Source: Leptospiraceae bacterium (GTDB lineage: Bacteria > Spirochaetota > Leptospiria > Leptospirales > Leptospiraceae). From it: a DNA stretch of 64,000 nucleotides. Below the pieces are notes generated by a model. It saw only the letters and a program-made list of their open reading frames with translations. It was not told the origin of the DNA and did not search any database. A program made the translations under genes and the position numbers. The number at the start of each line of letters is the position of its first letter. Positions within the stretch are counted from its first letter, which is position 1. Location: contig JACKPA010000019.1 in assembly GCA_024233865.1 (NCBI GenBank), forward strand, positions 1 through 64,000, read 5' to 3'. Shown piece by piece: positions 28,819 through 37,816 of this stretch.

Positions 28819-28954
28819 CTAAATCATAAGAGTTGTAGAAATTCCACCATCTAAAATTATGATAAAAAAACCAACCATTTTTTAAAAAGAGTTCCGCCAA
28901 TGCTTTGCCAAGTCCACGACTTGTACCAGTTATAAGAACTTTTTTATCTTCCAT
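28819..28954 (-). pseudogene. Internally deleted short-chain dehydrogenase (SDR) scar
   Basis: The ATG at 28954-28952 opens a frame MEDKKVLITGTSRGLGKALA, the NAD(P)-binding TGxxxGxG start of an SDR, ending near ELFLKNG. In the next frame the same stretch ends IILDGGISTTLMI before a TAG (28821-28819), the typical C-terminal DGG tail of SDRs. The middle, normally about 200 residues, is missing and the two ends are out of frame. It lies between the membrane protein and the transporter. Confidence 0.7.
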
Positions 28955-28965
28955 AAGTCAATAGT

Positions 28966-30327
28966 CTATTTTGACGAGTCAAACATAGATGTAAAAATAC
29001 CAAAGGCGAGTAGGCACAAAAAACAGCCTAAAGCACAACTCAATCGAATACCTAGATCGTCTCCTCTATCTTTTCCCAAAAGAATCATAGAAGCAAATAT
29101 CGCAGAACCTAGAGTAATTCCAGTTTTATAACTAAAATTCTTTCCAGCAACAAAAATTGCTTCGGGGACTTCTTGATATTTTTTTGACTTTTCTACAATA
29201 TCCGTAACAACTGCCATAACTAAAACGGACATAGAACCAAGTGGTAATCCACCAGCGAAAAAAGCTAAATATGCTTGCAGTTCTTTAGAAATTGGGTATT
29301 TCCCCAAAAAAACTAAAAATACCATCAAGAAAGCTAAAAACAAAAATGTACATGCTATGACAATTTTTTTTCCGTATTTCTTTGCGAAAATATTCGCTAT
29401 AGGTGCAGCAAGTATAGATGAAGGAACCATCAAAGATATTAAAATGGAGAGCATTTTGGCATCAAGTTCCAAAAGTACAGTTACAAAATAAAATGCTCCA
29501 GCTTGAACCATTTCCACACAAATAATAAATATAGTATAAGAAATAATAAATATTCGAAAATTTTTATTGCTAAATGCAGTTTTTAAACCCTCTTTTAAGG
29601 AGAAGCTCTTGCTTGGCTTTTGTATATCTGTCCCCTTTAAAAGAACTAAAGGAATAATCATTAAAAACATAGCAATAATGCAAAATATTAAAAAAGATAT
29701 TCTTCTAGTTTCAATAGGTGAAAAATTAGAGCTTTGTAAAATGTACCAAACAAAAGGAGCTTGTCCGGCAATTATAACACCTATCGATTCTCCCAAACCT
29801 TGAAATGTAGAAAGGTTGATTCGATCTTTTTCTGATTTACACAAGCTGGACATATGTGTAAGGAAAGGCGTAACGTAAGTACTAAATGCAATCACACAAA
29901 TAGACATACTAAATGTAACCCAAATCACATTTAGTATGGATGGAAAATTATTAGGTGGCATAAATATTAGAAAAGCACCAAAAGAAGCAGGAAGAAAAGC
30001 TCGTTTCATAAAGGGGAGTCGTTTCCCTTTAGGATTAGATGATTTATCACTTAAATTCGCTATAATTGGGTCAATAGCTATATCCAAAACTCGAACAAGA
30101 ATGATAATTATGGATAAAATGCTAAAACCCCAAATAGGCTTTTGGTACAAAAGAACCGGTAGACTTTCGTGTTTTGGTGGATTATAAAAATTAATTAGGT
30201 ATAATGCAATTAAGAAGAACGGTACTGTATAACCAGCAGAACCTAAAAAATATGAAATATAGTGTTTTGGTGTAATATTATTAATTTTCCTACTCCTATT
30301 GAACATATTATTCATGTAACTATTCAA
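28966..30327 (-). CDS. GPH/MelB-type major facilitator sugar-cation symporter
   Basis: 453 residues with about 12 membrane helices. The N-terminal half has the hallmark of the glycoside-pentoside-hexuronide family: RVLDIAIDPIIANLSDKS followed by GKRLPFM, where Asp residues bind the coupling cation in MelB. A central cytoplasmic loop (KGTDIQKPSKSFSLKEG) separates the halves. The substrate is unknown; family members move sugars or related glycosides. The gene stands just upstream of a deleted SDR remnant, which may once have been part of the same catabolic unit. Confidence 0.8.
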   Translation of the reverse strand: MNSYMNNMFNRSRKINNITPKHYISYFLGSAGYTVPFFLIALYLINFYNPPKHESLPVLLYQKPIWGFSILSIIIILVRVLDIAIDPIIANLSDKSSNPKGKRLPFMKRAFLPASFGAFLIFMPPNNFPSILNVIWVTFSMSICVIAFSTYVTPFLTHMSSLCKSEKDRINLSTFQGLGESIGVIIAGQAPFVWYILQSSNFSPIETRRISFLIFCIIAMFLMIIPLVLLKGTDIQKPSKSFSLKEGLKTAFSNKNFRIFIISYTIFIICVEMVQAGAFYFVTVLLELDAKMLSILISLMVPSSILAAPIANIFAKKYGKKIVIACTFLFLAFLMVFLVFLGKYPISKELQAYLAFFAGGLPLGSMSVLVMAVVTDIVEKSKKYQEVPEAIFVAGKNFSYKTGITLGSAIFASMILLGKDRGDDLGIRLSCALGCFLCLLAFGIFTSMFDSSK

Positions 30328-30488
30328 GTGTAATTAAGCCTCATTAGAATCTCAAACCTACTTTTTTTTGATAAGAACGTTATGTACACAAACATCCATA
30401 ATATAAAGCACTAAATGCAAATTTAAACTTATTTTATATTTGAGTCTTCTGTTGAATTTATGAGTTCTGCGATTATTTCATACCATAA

Positions 30489-31049
30489 CTCTAAGTATTG
30501 TTTCAGACGTTTATCCCTGTAAAGATAATAATCTCCTGTGATTGTAAAAAATTACAATCTAAAATTACATTGTTTTAGAGTAAAATGTCTGAAACACATT
30601 CGACAAGCTCAGTGCATCGCAATGATTTGAACGAAGCTGTTTACGCCGTTACCAGCGAAAATCCATAGAATGGGGGGACTATGGAGATTGTTTATTCTGG
30701 TAAATAGGTGAATACCTGATTCTCATAAACCCAGACGGGACAACATGCTGAAGAAATCGCCTGATAAATTCTTCATGTTCCAATGTCATAACCTTCTGCT
30801 TGTTATCCCGATAGTCTTTGTAATAGAAGCTAACTGTATTTTCCGTTACCTCTATAATCCTATGGGTGTAACGACCAAGATATTCAATCAAATTGTTTGG
30901 ATTATCAAATGGTTCTTTACAATAAACGACCCATTCCTTTCCACTTATTCCGCGAAAAAAACTATCCCGACTGTTTTCGCTATCAATTGAATAAGGAAGA
31001 CTAAGTCATCTTATGGGAAGTCTTTGGTAGCCATGGCAGGGATTTTTTA
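30489..31049. mobile_element. IS91-family remnant, largest of three copies
   Basis: The left part (30489-30678) repeats 15602-15796, including the GATTGTAA / TTACAATC hairpin and the TGTTTCAGAC / GTCTGAAACA inverted pair. The middle keeps the 3' end of a Y2-type transposase gene (30679-31006). The right part is the TCATCTTATGGGAAGTCTTT tail found in the other two copies. The 5' two-thirds of the transposase are missing, so it cannot move alone. The whole 30328-31118 gap contains nothing else. The right edge abuts the truncated repeat end of the methyltransferase gene. Confidence 0.7.
30679..31006 (-). pseudogene. IS91-family transposase, C-terminal fragment
   Basis: The minus frame reads RGISGKEWVVYCKEPFDNPN, then IEYLGRYTHRI, YYKDYRDNKQ and HEEFIRRFLQHVVPSGFMRI. 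These are the conserved YLGRYTHR and W/YKDYR...EFIRRFL..V.P.GF blocks near the end of IS91/IS801-type transposases. No ATG start is present and the frame is closed by a TGA just upstream. About 108 codons of a protein normally near 400 residues remain. Confidence 0.8.
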
Positions 31050-31118
31050 GGTAGACATTAACTTTAAGTGAGACTATATAGCTAAGATTGATAACTTTCT
31101 ATGAATATAGGCACTTCA

Positions 31119-32858
31119 TTATGGTATTTTTGAAATTTCTTGTTTTACTTCTGTGAGTGTCTTGGCAATTACGACCCCTTCATGTCCTCTGACATCAGTG
31201 GTTGCTAAATCTATAGGGCCCATCTCTTTGGGTAGACCAAAATAATTATTTCCGTATTCTACAATATTGTAAGATTGATAACTTTCTACCAATCTAGGTA
31301 CTTCATTATATGGTATTTTTGAAATTTCTTGTTTTACTTCTGTGAGTGTCTTGGCAATTACTACCCCTTCATGTCCTCTGACATCAGTGGTTGCTAAATC
31401 TATAGGACCCATCTCTTTGGGTAGACCAAAATAATTATTTCCGTATTCTACAATATTGTAAGATTGATAACTTTTTACCAATCTAGGCACTTTGATATAA
31501 GGTATTTTTGAAATTTCTTGTTTTACTTCTGTGAGTGTCTTGGCAATTACTACCCCTTCATGTCCTCTGACATCAGTAGTAGTTAAGTTTATGGAATCCA
31601 TCTTTTTGGGTAGACCAAAATAATTATTTCTGTATGCTACAATATTGTAAGATTGATAACTTTCTACCAATCTAGGCACTTTGGTATAAGGTGTATCGCA
31701 TTTTTCTATTTCAATAGGTCGTTCCTTAAAATAGTCGTTTTTTTCTTGATGAGCATATAGATTTGGATAACCTTGCATGAAAGGAAAATGTGGAAATTCT
31801 CTGTTACAAAGGTGATATCTGTAAGGGAAATGCTTTGAAATAATTTGTTGAGCATCTAATAAACCTAAATGTCTATTATCTTGATTTTGTTCAAAAAAAA
31901 TACCTCCATTTTCGGTACAAATTTTGGCTATGCCTCCACAATAATTTCTCACTTGTTCCTCTGTCATTTCAGACATTGATAAGGTATTGATAACCAAGTC
32001 AGCTTTACAACCCAATAAAACCAGGTTTTTCCATTCATAATTAGGAATAAATTTAAATCCACCCAATCCCCTTTTTTGCTTTACAAGTTCTTCTAAGTTG
32101 CTTCTATTCATTATTTGATTATCTCTATCCGGGAACAAGAGTGAAAGGTAAATTGATGAGTATAATAAGCTTTCTGGCAAATCAACTATAACGTAATTTA
32201 CTTCGGGAATAGTTTTAGCTATGTAATAGGCTAACCCTCCATATCCACCTCCAATTTCTATGATTGTAGGATTGGTCTTGTTAAAAAGAGATTGAGGTTG
32301 TTTTGAATTAAGCAACCCACAATCATACATTATGGCCAAACGTTCTCTATATGCTACTGTATCATGGTTAACCAAAACACTATCTATCTGCCAACCAACC
32401 TCACCAAACTTAATAGGTGGAGTAAGAAGTTTTAGATATGGGGGTAGTAAGTCATTGTAAAACTTGAACGCATCGAGTACGCTATCATATTTTTCAGCAA
32501 TGGTATCTTTATAGAATTTATCAATGGTGTCATTAGAGTCATTCAAGTCATGAAATATATTTTCTTCTCTAAATGTCAACAAGGGAAAACCAGTAAACAT
32601 GCTCGCATATAAGCGCAATCTATCTAAATGATTCTGCTCAAACATTTGTTGGGAAAACTTATAAAAAGGTTGTGTTAGGGACCAGCCGCCACCTGGCAAA
32701 TCAACCTCTTCTTCAAGGGAGGTAACTATGGATGAACGATATGAAATTAAATGCAAAATTTTCTCAAATATCTCTTCTGCTACACTAATCTCGAAAGGCG
32801 TTATTCGTTCTTGATCTTCCAAACTAATGAATCTGTACATAATTGGTTTACAAGGCAA
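31119..32858 (-). CDS. Putative sugar O-methyltransferase with a three-copy C-terminal repeat domain
   Basis: 579 residues. The N-terminal about 390 residues match the 'putative sugar O-methyltransferase' type found in polysaccharide loci, with SAM motif EIGGGYGGLAYYIA, acidic VIVDLPES and a later NTLSMSEMTEEQV. The last about 189 residues are three near-identical 63-residue units with LVESYQSYNIV, NNYFGLPKEMG and VVIAKTLTEVKQEISKIP. Only the first copy has diverged visibly. A single related unit occurs in the radical SAM protein at 35429-36841. The unit may bind glycan or a partner; this is inference. The gene ends at a stop made by a 2-bp loss inside a fourth partial copy. Confidence 0.82.
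   Translation of the reverse strand: MPCKPIMYRFISLEDQERITPFEISVAEEIFEKILHLISYRSSIVTSLEEEVDLPGGGWSLTQPFYKFSQQMFEQNHLDRLRLYASMFTGFPLLTFREENIFHDLNDSNDTIDKFYKDTIAEKYDSVLDAFKFYNDLLPPYLKLLTPPIKFGEVGWQIDSVLVNHDTVAYRERLAIMYDCGLLNSKQPQSLFNKTNPTIIEIGGGYGGLAYYIAKTIPEVNYVIVDLPESLLYSSIYLSLLFPDRDNQIMNRSNLEELVKQKRGLGGFKFIPNYEWKNLVLLGCKADLVINTLSMSEMTEEQVRNYCGGIAKICTENGGIFFEQNQDNRHLGLLDAQQIISKHFPYRYHLCNREFPHFPFMQGYPNLYAHQEKNDYFKERPIEIEKCDTPYTKVPRLVESYQSYNIVAYRNNYFGLPKKMDSINLTTTDVRGHEGVVIAKTLTEVKQEISKIPYIKVPRLVKSYQSYNIVEYGNNYFGLPKEMGPIDLATTDVRGHEGVVIAKTLTEVKQEISKIPYNEVPRLVESYQSYNIVEYGNNYFGLPKEMGPIDLATTDVRGHEGVVIAKTLTEVKQEISKIP
31123..31689. repeat. Tandem direct repeat, 3 x 189 bp, plus a fourth partial copy
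   Basis: Units start at 31123, 31312 and 31501, an exact period of 189 bp (63 codons). Copies 1 and 2 are almost identical and copy 3 is slightly more diverged. About 40 bases at 31083-31122 continue the pattern past the stop codon (NEVPIFIESYQS when translated in the repeat phase). High identity implies recent expansion or homogenisation. Confidence 0.85.
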
Positions 32859-32946
32859 TCCTTTTTAACATCTGTTATGAATTAATTTTAAAACTATAAA
32901 AAATGACTTCCTTTGTAAAGAGTTATATTTAAATTTCTTAGTGATT

Positions 32947-34095
32947 TTATTCTGATAAAGACTTAAATTTCTCCCCTCTTTTTCTGGTCATAGAAATAAT
33001 TTTATTTTCGTAAAGGTATGAAGTGAGTGTTTCTGCAACCAATTTAGCACCTTCTTTATTATAATGACCATGGTAACCAACTGTGGTGTCATTAAAAAAA
33101 TTCCGGATAGGCTGGTTGTTCTGTTTTTGTGAAAAAATCAATTGGATGTCAACGACATAAATACGATCATTTTTCTCCGCCATAGTTTTCGCATATATGG
33201 AAACCGGATGTTGTCTTAAACTGACATCTCCTGCACTTGTTGGTAACAAAGCCAGAACAAAATGTTGAATTATATTACGTTTTACTAATTTTTCAAATTC
33301 ATCAAATATTTTATAACTGATTTCAACTTCATTTATATCCAAGTACTGCATATCATAAATACTGTCCGCCAGCCAATAACTCGGATAAAATTTTGACATC
33401 ATTAGATGCAAGGTATAACTATAGCCAAAAATATACTTAAAGAAATCTTGTTTTTTCACTGTAACGTTTTGAGAGACTTTATGAAGCACTAAATTTCCGG
33501 ATTTTTGGATGGAATAATAGGGTTTAGGTATCCCGTGTCGCACGATTTGTTTAACTCGAGTATCTATAACAGGTTTAGTTATTGCAACAATAAGGATATC
33601 AACAGGTAATTCTTCAAGAAGACCCTTCGTTCTGGTGAGCATTTGACCAAAACCATACCCTCCAACTCCTCCATTTATGACTTTTATTCCTAGAGAGTTC
33701 TCTAATTGAGATGGCCATGTTTCATTGTTATTTATTTCCGATCCAAAGGTATAAGAGTCTCCAATTGCAAGAATAAGTGGTTTTTCCTTAAGAGGAATAT
33801 AATTATCATTGTTCCTATTTCCCATCGAATCAAATGATTGAAACTCTCCAAACAAACTATATCCTCTCGTATCAGGTTTTGAAACCCATCCTAATTCCTC
33901 ATGAAAATTCATTAACCCAAGTTTATATATTTCCTTGTCTATAAAATTATAAAAATAGGGAACACCCTGTGGGGTTGGAGGTGGCGGAATAATAAAGCGG
34001 CTTAAAATTTCTACAACGAACAAAGAAGATACAATTGATATTGTTAAGATGAATACATTTACCCAACTAATTTTATTTTTTGATAAGTTTGACAT
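32947..34095 (-). CDS. Membrane-anchored SGNH/GDSL-type hydrolase
   Basis: 382 residues. One N-terminal membrane helix (about 12-34) is followed by a proline-rich link (IPPPPTPQG) and a periplasmic SGNH fold: block I IGDSYTFGSE with S114, a Gly-rich block GVGGYGFGQ, and a C-terminal block HYNKEGAKLVAE supplying the likely catalytic His. Such proteins in envelope loci often add or remove O-acetyl groups on glycans. It lies between the methyltransferase and a divergent epimerase in a polysaccharide region, supporting that role. The substrate is unknown. Confidence 0.75.
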   Translation of the reverse strand: MSNLSKNKISWVNVFILTISIVSSLFVVEILSRFIIPPPPTPQGVPYFYNFIDKEIYKLGLMNFHEELGWVSKPDTRGYSLFGEFQSFDSMGNRNNDNYIPLKEKPLILAIGDSYTFGSEINNNETWPSQLENSLGIKVINGGVGGYGFGQMLTRTKGLLEELPVDILIVAITKPVIDTRVKQIVRHGIPKPYYSIQKSGNLVLHKVSQNVTVKKQDFFKYIFGYSYTLHLMMSKFYPSYWLADSIYDMQYLDINEVEISYKIFDEFEKLVKRNIIQHFVLALLPTSAGDVSLRQHPVSIYAKTMAEKNDRIYVVDIQLIFSQKQNNQPIRNFFNDTTVGYHGHYNKEGAKLVAETLTSYLYENKIISMTRKRGEKFKSLSE

Positions 34096-34326
34096 ATTTT
34101 TCCTGCTCCAATACTATACAATGAAAAATAAAAAGCATATAGAAGAATTGATGTCCACAAGAATTCTATTACCATTGCTTTATTTTTTAAGAATCCTAAA
34201 GAAGAAAATTTACAAAACAAATTACTAATAATTTTAAAAAAAATCTTTTATTAGTGACTATCACATCCATAATAGTAAATTATATTACCTGAAAGATTTA
34301 TAAATAACTGATATGGAGTCTTGTTT

Positions 34327-35391
34327 ATGAAAGTGGCAATTGTTGGTGGTAATGGCAATATTGGTTTTCATGTTGCCGAACATTTGCTTAAATTAGGTCA
34401 CGAGGTTTTTTGCTTGAACCGACGGCTTTCAGGAAACATCCCTGATGGGGCGCAACATATTTTGTGTGACCGCAATGATGAACAGGCTTTCATAAAAACC
34501 GTTCGTTCTTGGCGTTTTGATATGGCTATTGATATGATCTGTTACAATGCACAGCATGCTGAGTGTAGTGTACAAGCCTTTCAAGATGTCAAGCACCTTG
34601 TTGTTTGTTCATCTGTTGCAACATATGGTCGTAAATTTGCGACCTTACCTGTCACAGAATCCTGCCCTGCCAATCCACAAACAGACCGAAACCTAGCTTA
34701 TGCAGTTGGAAAGCATGAGGCTGACCTGATCTTCCTACAGGCATACCAGGATAGTGGATTTCCAGTCACTTTCTTAAAACCCTCTATTAGCTACGGGCCA
34801 AAGATGGGTCTTTTAAGGCAAATTGGCATGGATGCAAAATTCATTAACCGGATTGAAACAGGTCGTCCAATCATTGTTGCGGGAGATGGTATCGCATTGC
34901 ATCAGTTTATGTATGTCGATGATGTGGGACGTGTCTTTGCTTTACTACTTGGAAAGACCGAAACCATAGGCGAATCATTTAATCTTGCTCAATTTCAACC
35001 AATAAGCTGGCATGATTACCACCAAACGGTTATGGAGGTTTTAGGTTATGAGGTAGAACAAATTGGAGTTCCTGCTGATGTACTGAATCGTTTGAACAGT
35101 GCACGAAATATCCAAATAACAGATTTATTTTGGGAAAATTGCTATTTTTCAACTGCAAAACTTCAGTCGGTTTTACCAGAATTTCATCCACAATACTCAT
35201 TAAAAGACGGCATCAAGATAGTAATAGAAAGTCTGAAATCACAGAACCGCGTCCAACATTGCAGAAAAAACGATTGGGAAGATCTGTTAATCAATGCTAT
35301 TAGACGTATTGGAATTGGTACATTGATAAACGAAGCAGAATCCAAAAATAAACATATCATATCAAAGCTATTTGGTGTGCTTAAAAAATGA
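34327..35391 (+). CDS. NAD-dependent epimerase/dehydratase (extended SDR)
   Basis: 354 residues from ATG 34327, chosen because GGAG at 34315-34318 is 8 nt upstream; a TTG at 34321 is too close. The Rossmann motif is VAIVGGNGNIG. The catalytic block is VVCSSVATYG and YAVGK (YxxxK), and substrate-side motifs LKPSISYGP and HQFMYVDDVG match nucleotide-sugar-modifying extended SDRs. It would act on a nucleotide sugar for the surface polysaccharide. The gene is visibly richer in G and C than its neighbours and points the opposite way, suggesting a separate acquisition. Confidence 0.82.
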   Translation: MKVAIVGGNGNIGFHVAEHLLKLGHEVFCLNRRLSGNIPDGAQHILCDRNDEQAFIKTVRSWRFDMAIDMICYNAQHAECSVQAFQDVKHLVVCSSVATYGRKFATLPVTESCPANPQTDRNLAYAVGKHEADLIFLQAYQDSGFPVTFLKPSISYGPKMGLLRQIGMDAKFINRIETGRPIIVAGDGIALHQFMYVDDVGRVFALLLGKTETIGESFNLAQFQPISWHDYHQTVMEVLGYEVEQIGVPADVLNRLNSARNIQITDLFWENCYFSTAKLQSVLPEFHPQYSLKDGIKIVIESLKSQNRVQHCRKNDWEDLLINAIRRIGIGTLINEAESKNKHIISKLFGVLKK

Positions 35392-35428
35392 TGGCTATGT
35401 TAAACATACTTGATAATTACCGATTCAC

Positions 35429-36841
35429 TTATAAAACGATATTTTTTCCGGGAACATCTCTAACAACAAAAGTGTGCATATTTTTCTCAATTCGGTAATT
35501 CTGAGCCATGTGATCCATCATCCCAATCATACACTGACTTTCACAACGATCTGCATCGCAATAGCAACTCTCATTATATAGCATGACTTTATCATCATAA
35601 ATATTACCCAACTTCTGCCGGGAATATACGCAATTATAGATAGAACCATCAAACTCCAGTTGAAACCCCCACCTACCAGCAGTACAACGTTGACCGTAGG
35701 GTGATTTACTTAAGGACTGATAATCCCACACATAAGGTGTCGAATCATGGCATGTTCGGACCATTTCAATTTCTTCTTCCGTATAGGCTTCAGGATAAAT
35801 CTTGCCATTGTAAGGTCCACGCAAAACATTACAAATCATATTAACATTCCTACTAGCAAACATAGCTTTCAGATTATGAAATTCCCTAATTTGTTCAGGA
35901 ATCAAGACATAATTCACAGCAATTTGGAAACCAGCCTCTTTTAATTCCACTGCACGCTCAATAAAGGTTTTTGTATCACGCTCATAATCCTTGAATTGCG
36001 AAGGATGAAAAGTCGCTAGAATACCAAATTTTTTCGGATTCAAATTTTCAATTTTTTTTCTTGGATCAGCACTCAAATTGGTGACAAATGCGATAGTTTC
36101 AACATGATCGTACTGATGTATTTCTTGAATCGTTTCCAACCATAGTTTTTGGTAGAGAGGCTCTCCACTTGAGCCAATCGTCAAATGCAGTGGGTTCTTT
36201 ATTTTTTCCACCGCAGTGATAAGCGTTTTACTCCAACTTTCCATTTCTGGGGACCTATTGCGGAACCCATAATCATGATTAAAGCAATATTCACAACGAT
36301 AATTACATGACCGAGATGGAGCAGGTGATAGTATAAGGATAGGTATCGATTGTTCGAGTTCAAACAAGTCAATACGAGGAAGATTTCTGCTTTTTAAACG
36401 TGGTGAATTTGGAAAAAGACTAAGTAATTTACTATTGTTGCTCTTATCAAAGCTGTAACAATTTTTCCAAACATGGACATAATTTTTACTGTATTGGTCA
36501 CTATTATTTTTTAGATTTCTTATGAGGTAAGTAATCTCTTCAATTGTTTCGCCAATAAACAACTTGTGTTTTGTTTCTGTTTCTGAAATTCTCTCATAGT
36601 CTATATTTCCCTCAGCAATATGGATACCCCAAAAAAAATCTGCATACTTCACGATATTATAGTCAGACCCATCAATTCTTTCTTGCACTAAAAAGGGAGT
36701 CCAACTTTCATACAAATCAGTAAAACTAGGTTTTATAATTTTATACTCTTCAGTAAAGTTAATTTTTGTTTTTTGAAATTTAAATATATTTCTTTTAAAA
36801 GCAAAAAAAGACTTTATATCTTTAATAAATGTTATATTCAC
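35429..36841 (-). CDS. Radical SAM protein with SPASM-like Cys cluster and an N-terminal YNIV domain
   Basis: 470 residues. The radical SAM centre is SCNYRCEYCFNHDYG (CxxxCxxC binding the 4Fe-4S cluster and S-adenosylmethionine). A C-terminal Cys-rich part (CTAGRWGFQLEFDG, YNCVYSR, CYCDADRCESQC) fits a SPASM/twitch auxiliary cluster domain. Residues about 47-112 (VQERIDGSDYNIVKY..FFWG.HIAEG..D) align with the 63-residue unit repeated in the methyltransferase at 31119-32858. It is downstream of the glycosyltransferase and exporter on the same strand, with a hairpin between. The substrate is unknown; a role in modifying the glycan or a peptide is inference. Confidence 0.85.
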   Translation of the reverse strand: MNITFIKDIKSFFAFKRNIFKFQKTKINFTEEYKIIKPSFTDLYESWTPFLVQERIDGSDYNIVKYADFFWGIHIAEGNIDYERISETETKHKLFIGETIEEITYLIRNLKNNSDQYSKNYVHVWKNCYSFDKSNNSKLLSLFPNSPRLKSRNLPRIDLFELEQSIPILILSPAPSRSCNYRCEYCFNHDYGFRNRSPEMESWSKTLITAVEKIKNPLHLTIGSSGEPLYQKLWLETIQEIHQYDHVETIAFVTNLSADPRKKIENLNPKKFGILATFHPSQFKDYERDTKTFIERAVELKEAGFQIAVNYVLIPEQIREFHNLKAMFASRNVNMICNVLRGPYNGKIYPEAYTEEEIEMVRTCHDSTPYVWDYQSLSKSPYGQRCTAGRWGFQLEFDGSIYNCVYSRQKLGNIYDDKVMLYNESCYCDADRCESQCMIGMMDHMAQNYRIEKNMHTFVVRDVPGKNIVL

Positions 36842-36870
36842 TCTAACCTCTTTTTGTTATCTAAGGATTT

Positions 36871-36887
36871 ACAGGCTGAAAGCCTGT
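36871..36887 (-). promoter_or_regulatory. Hairpin between glycosyltransferase and radical SAM genes
   Basis: ACAGGCT and AGCCTGT form a 7-bp stem with a GAA loop. No T-run follows on either strand. It may be an mRNA processing or attenuation site, or a short dispersed repeat. The nearby TTTTCGGAAAACCACTCT (36893-36910) recurs in inverted form at about 6531-6548. Confidence 0.4.
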
Positions 36888-36928
36888 AATACTTTTCGGA
36901 AAACCACTCTAAAATGTTTTCCTCAAAA

Positions 36929-37816
36929 CTATAGAATTTGATTTTTTATTTTAATTGTAACACTTACGATATACCTCACAAAAAACCACAAAAACAAAAA
37001 TAAACGCCACCTTATTGGTAGTGTATGATCAAATAAAAATGTTTTTATAAATAAGAAAAACATTTTGATAAGATTCAAAGGATAATCAATCGTTTTACAT
37101 AATGATAATTGTTCAATATTACTTTTCTTTCCAAGAATTTCATTTTTGAGGAATATGAAAGATTTCTTCCGGGTTGAAGCAAGAGATATAAAATTCAAAT
37201 CATCATCAAATCGTTTTCTGGCTTGGTAAACACTATCAAATTCGGCTTTTTTAACTCTATAGTGTAGGTGTTCAAATACAACATCTTTAAAATAAAAAAT
37301 TCTTTTAAAACCATGGTGTTCCAGTCGTTTAAATATATCCATTACATGACAATCTATAAAACTACCAACATAAGCTGGATGAAACGGTTGTTGCAATATA
37401 TCACAGGTTTTTTTTGATAATATCGGGAAGGTACTTAGGCTTTTTTTTTTGAATAAATCGTTACAATAAGCAAGATAAATTTTATCGCTTATACTGTCGT
37501 CTAAATTCCTTATATGTTCATCCCAAGCATAAGTTCGAATAATAACATCATCATTAACTAAAATAATAATGTCTCCAGTCGCAGCAGCCAAACATTCTGA
37601 ATTATAAGTTCCCATTGTACTTTGTTGTCCAATAATTTTAATGATTTTCAAACCTTTATAATCAATATCATAACTCAATATATCGTCTTCATCAATATAA
37701 ATGACGACTTCAATATATTCAGGAAAGGCTGCTGTTTTCGCTATACTTTCCAAAAAACGAATCGCCAATTTGACTCTTTTACGAGTTGGTAGTAACAAAG
37801 AAATTATTGTTTTCAT
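36929..37816 (-). CDS. Glycosyltransferase, GT-A fold (family 2-like)
   Basis: 295 residues. The N-terminus has the GT2 pattern SLLLPTRKR (nucleotide binding) and VIYIDEDD. ECLAAATGDIIILVNDDV gives the DxD-like NDD metal site. A hydrophobic C-terminal region (LFLFLWFFVRYIV) suggests membrane association. It would add a sugar to the lipid-linked surface glycan. Its start overlaps the end of the ABC ATPase gene by 4 nt, placing it in the exporter operon. Confidence 0.8.
   Translation of the reverse strand: MKTIISLLLPTRKRVKLAIRFLESIAKTAAFPEYIEVVIYIDEDDILSYDIDYKGLKIIKIIGQQSTMGTYNSECLAAATGDIIILVNDDVIIRTYAWDEHIRNLDDSISDKIYLAYCNDLFKKKSLSTFPILSKKTCDILQQPFHPAYVGSFIDCHVMDIFKRLEHHGFKRIFYFKDVVFEHLHYRVKKAEFDSVYQARKRFDDDLNFISLASTRKKSFIFLKNEILGKKSNIEQLSLCKTIDYPLNLIKMFFLFIKTFLFDHTLPIRWRLFLFLWFFVRYIVSVTIKIKNQIL

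Noticed and set aside
31123..31689. Tandem repeats considered as a CRISPR-like array
   Set aside because: Units are contiguous, 189 bp long, without spacers, and encode protein in one continuous frame.
34321..34326. TTG at 34321 as start of the epimerase
   Set aside because: Only 2 nt after GGAG; the ATG at 34327 has the normal 8-nt spacing.
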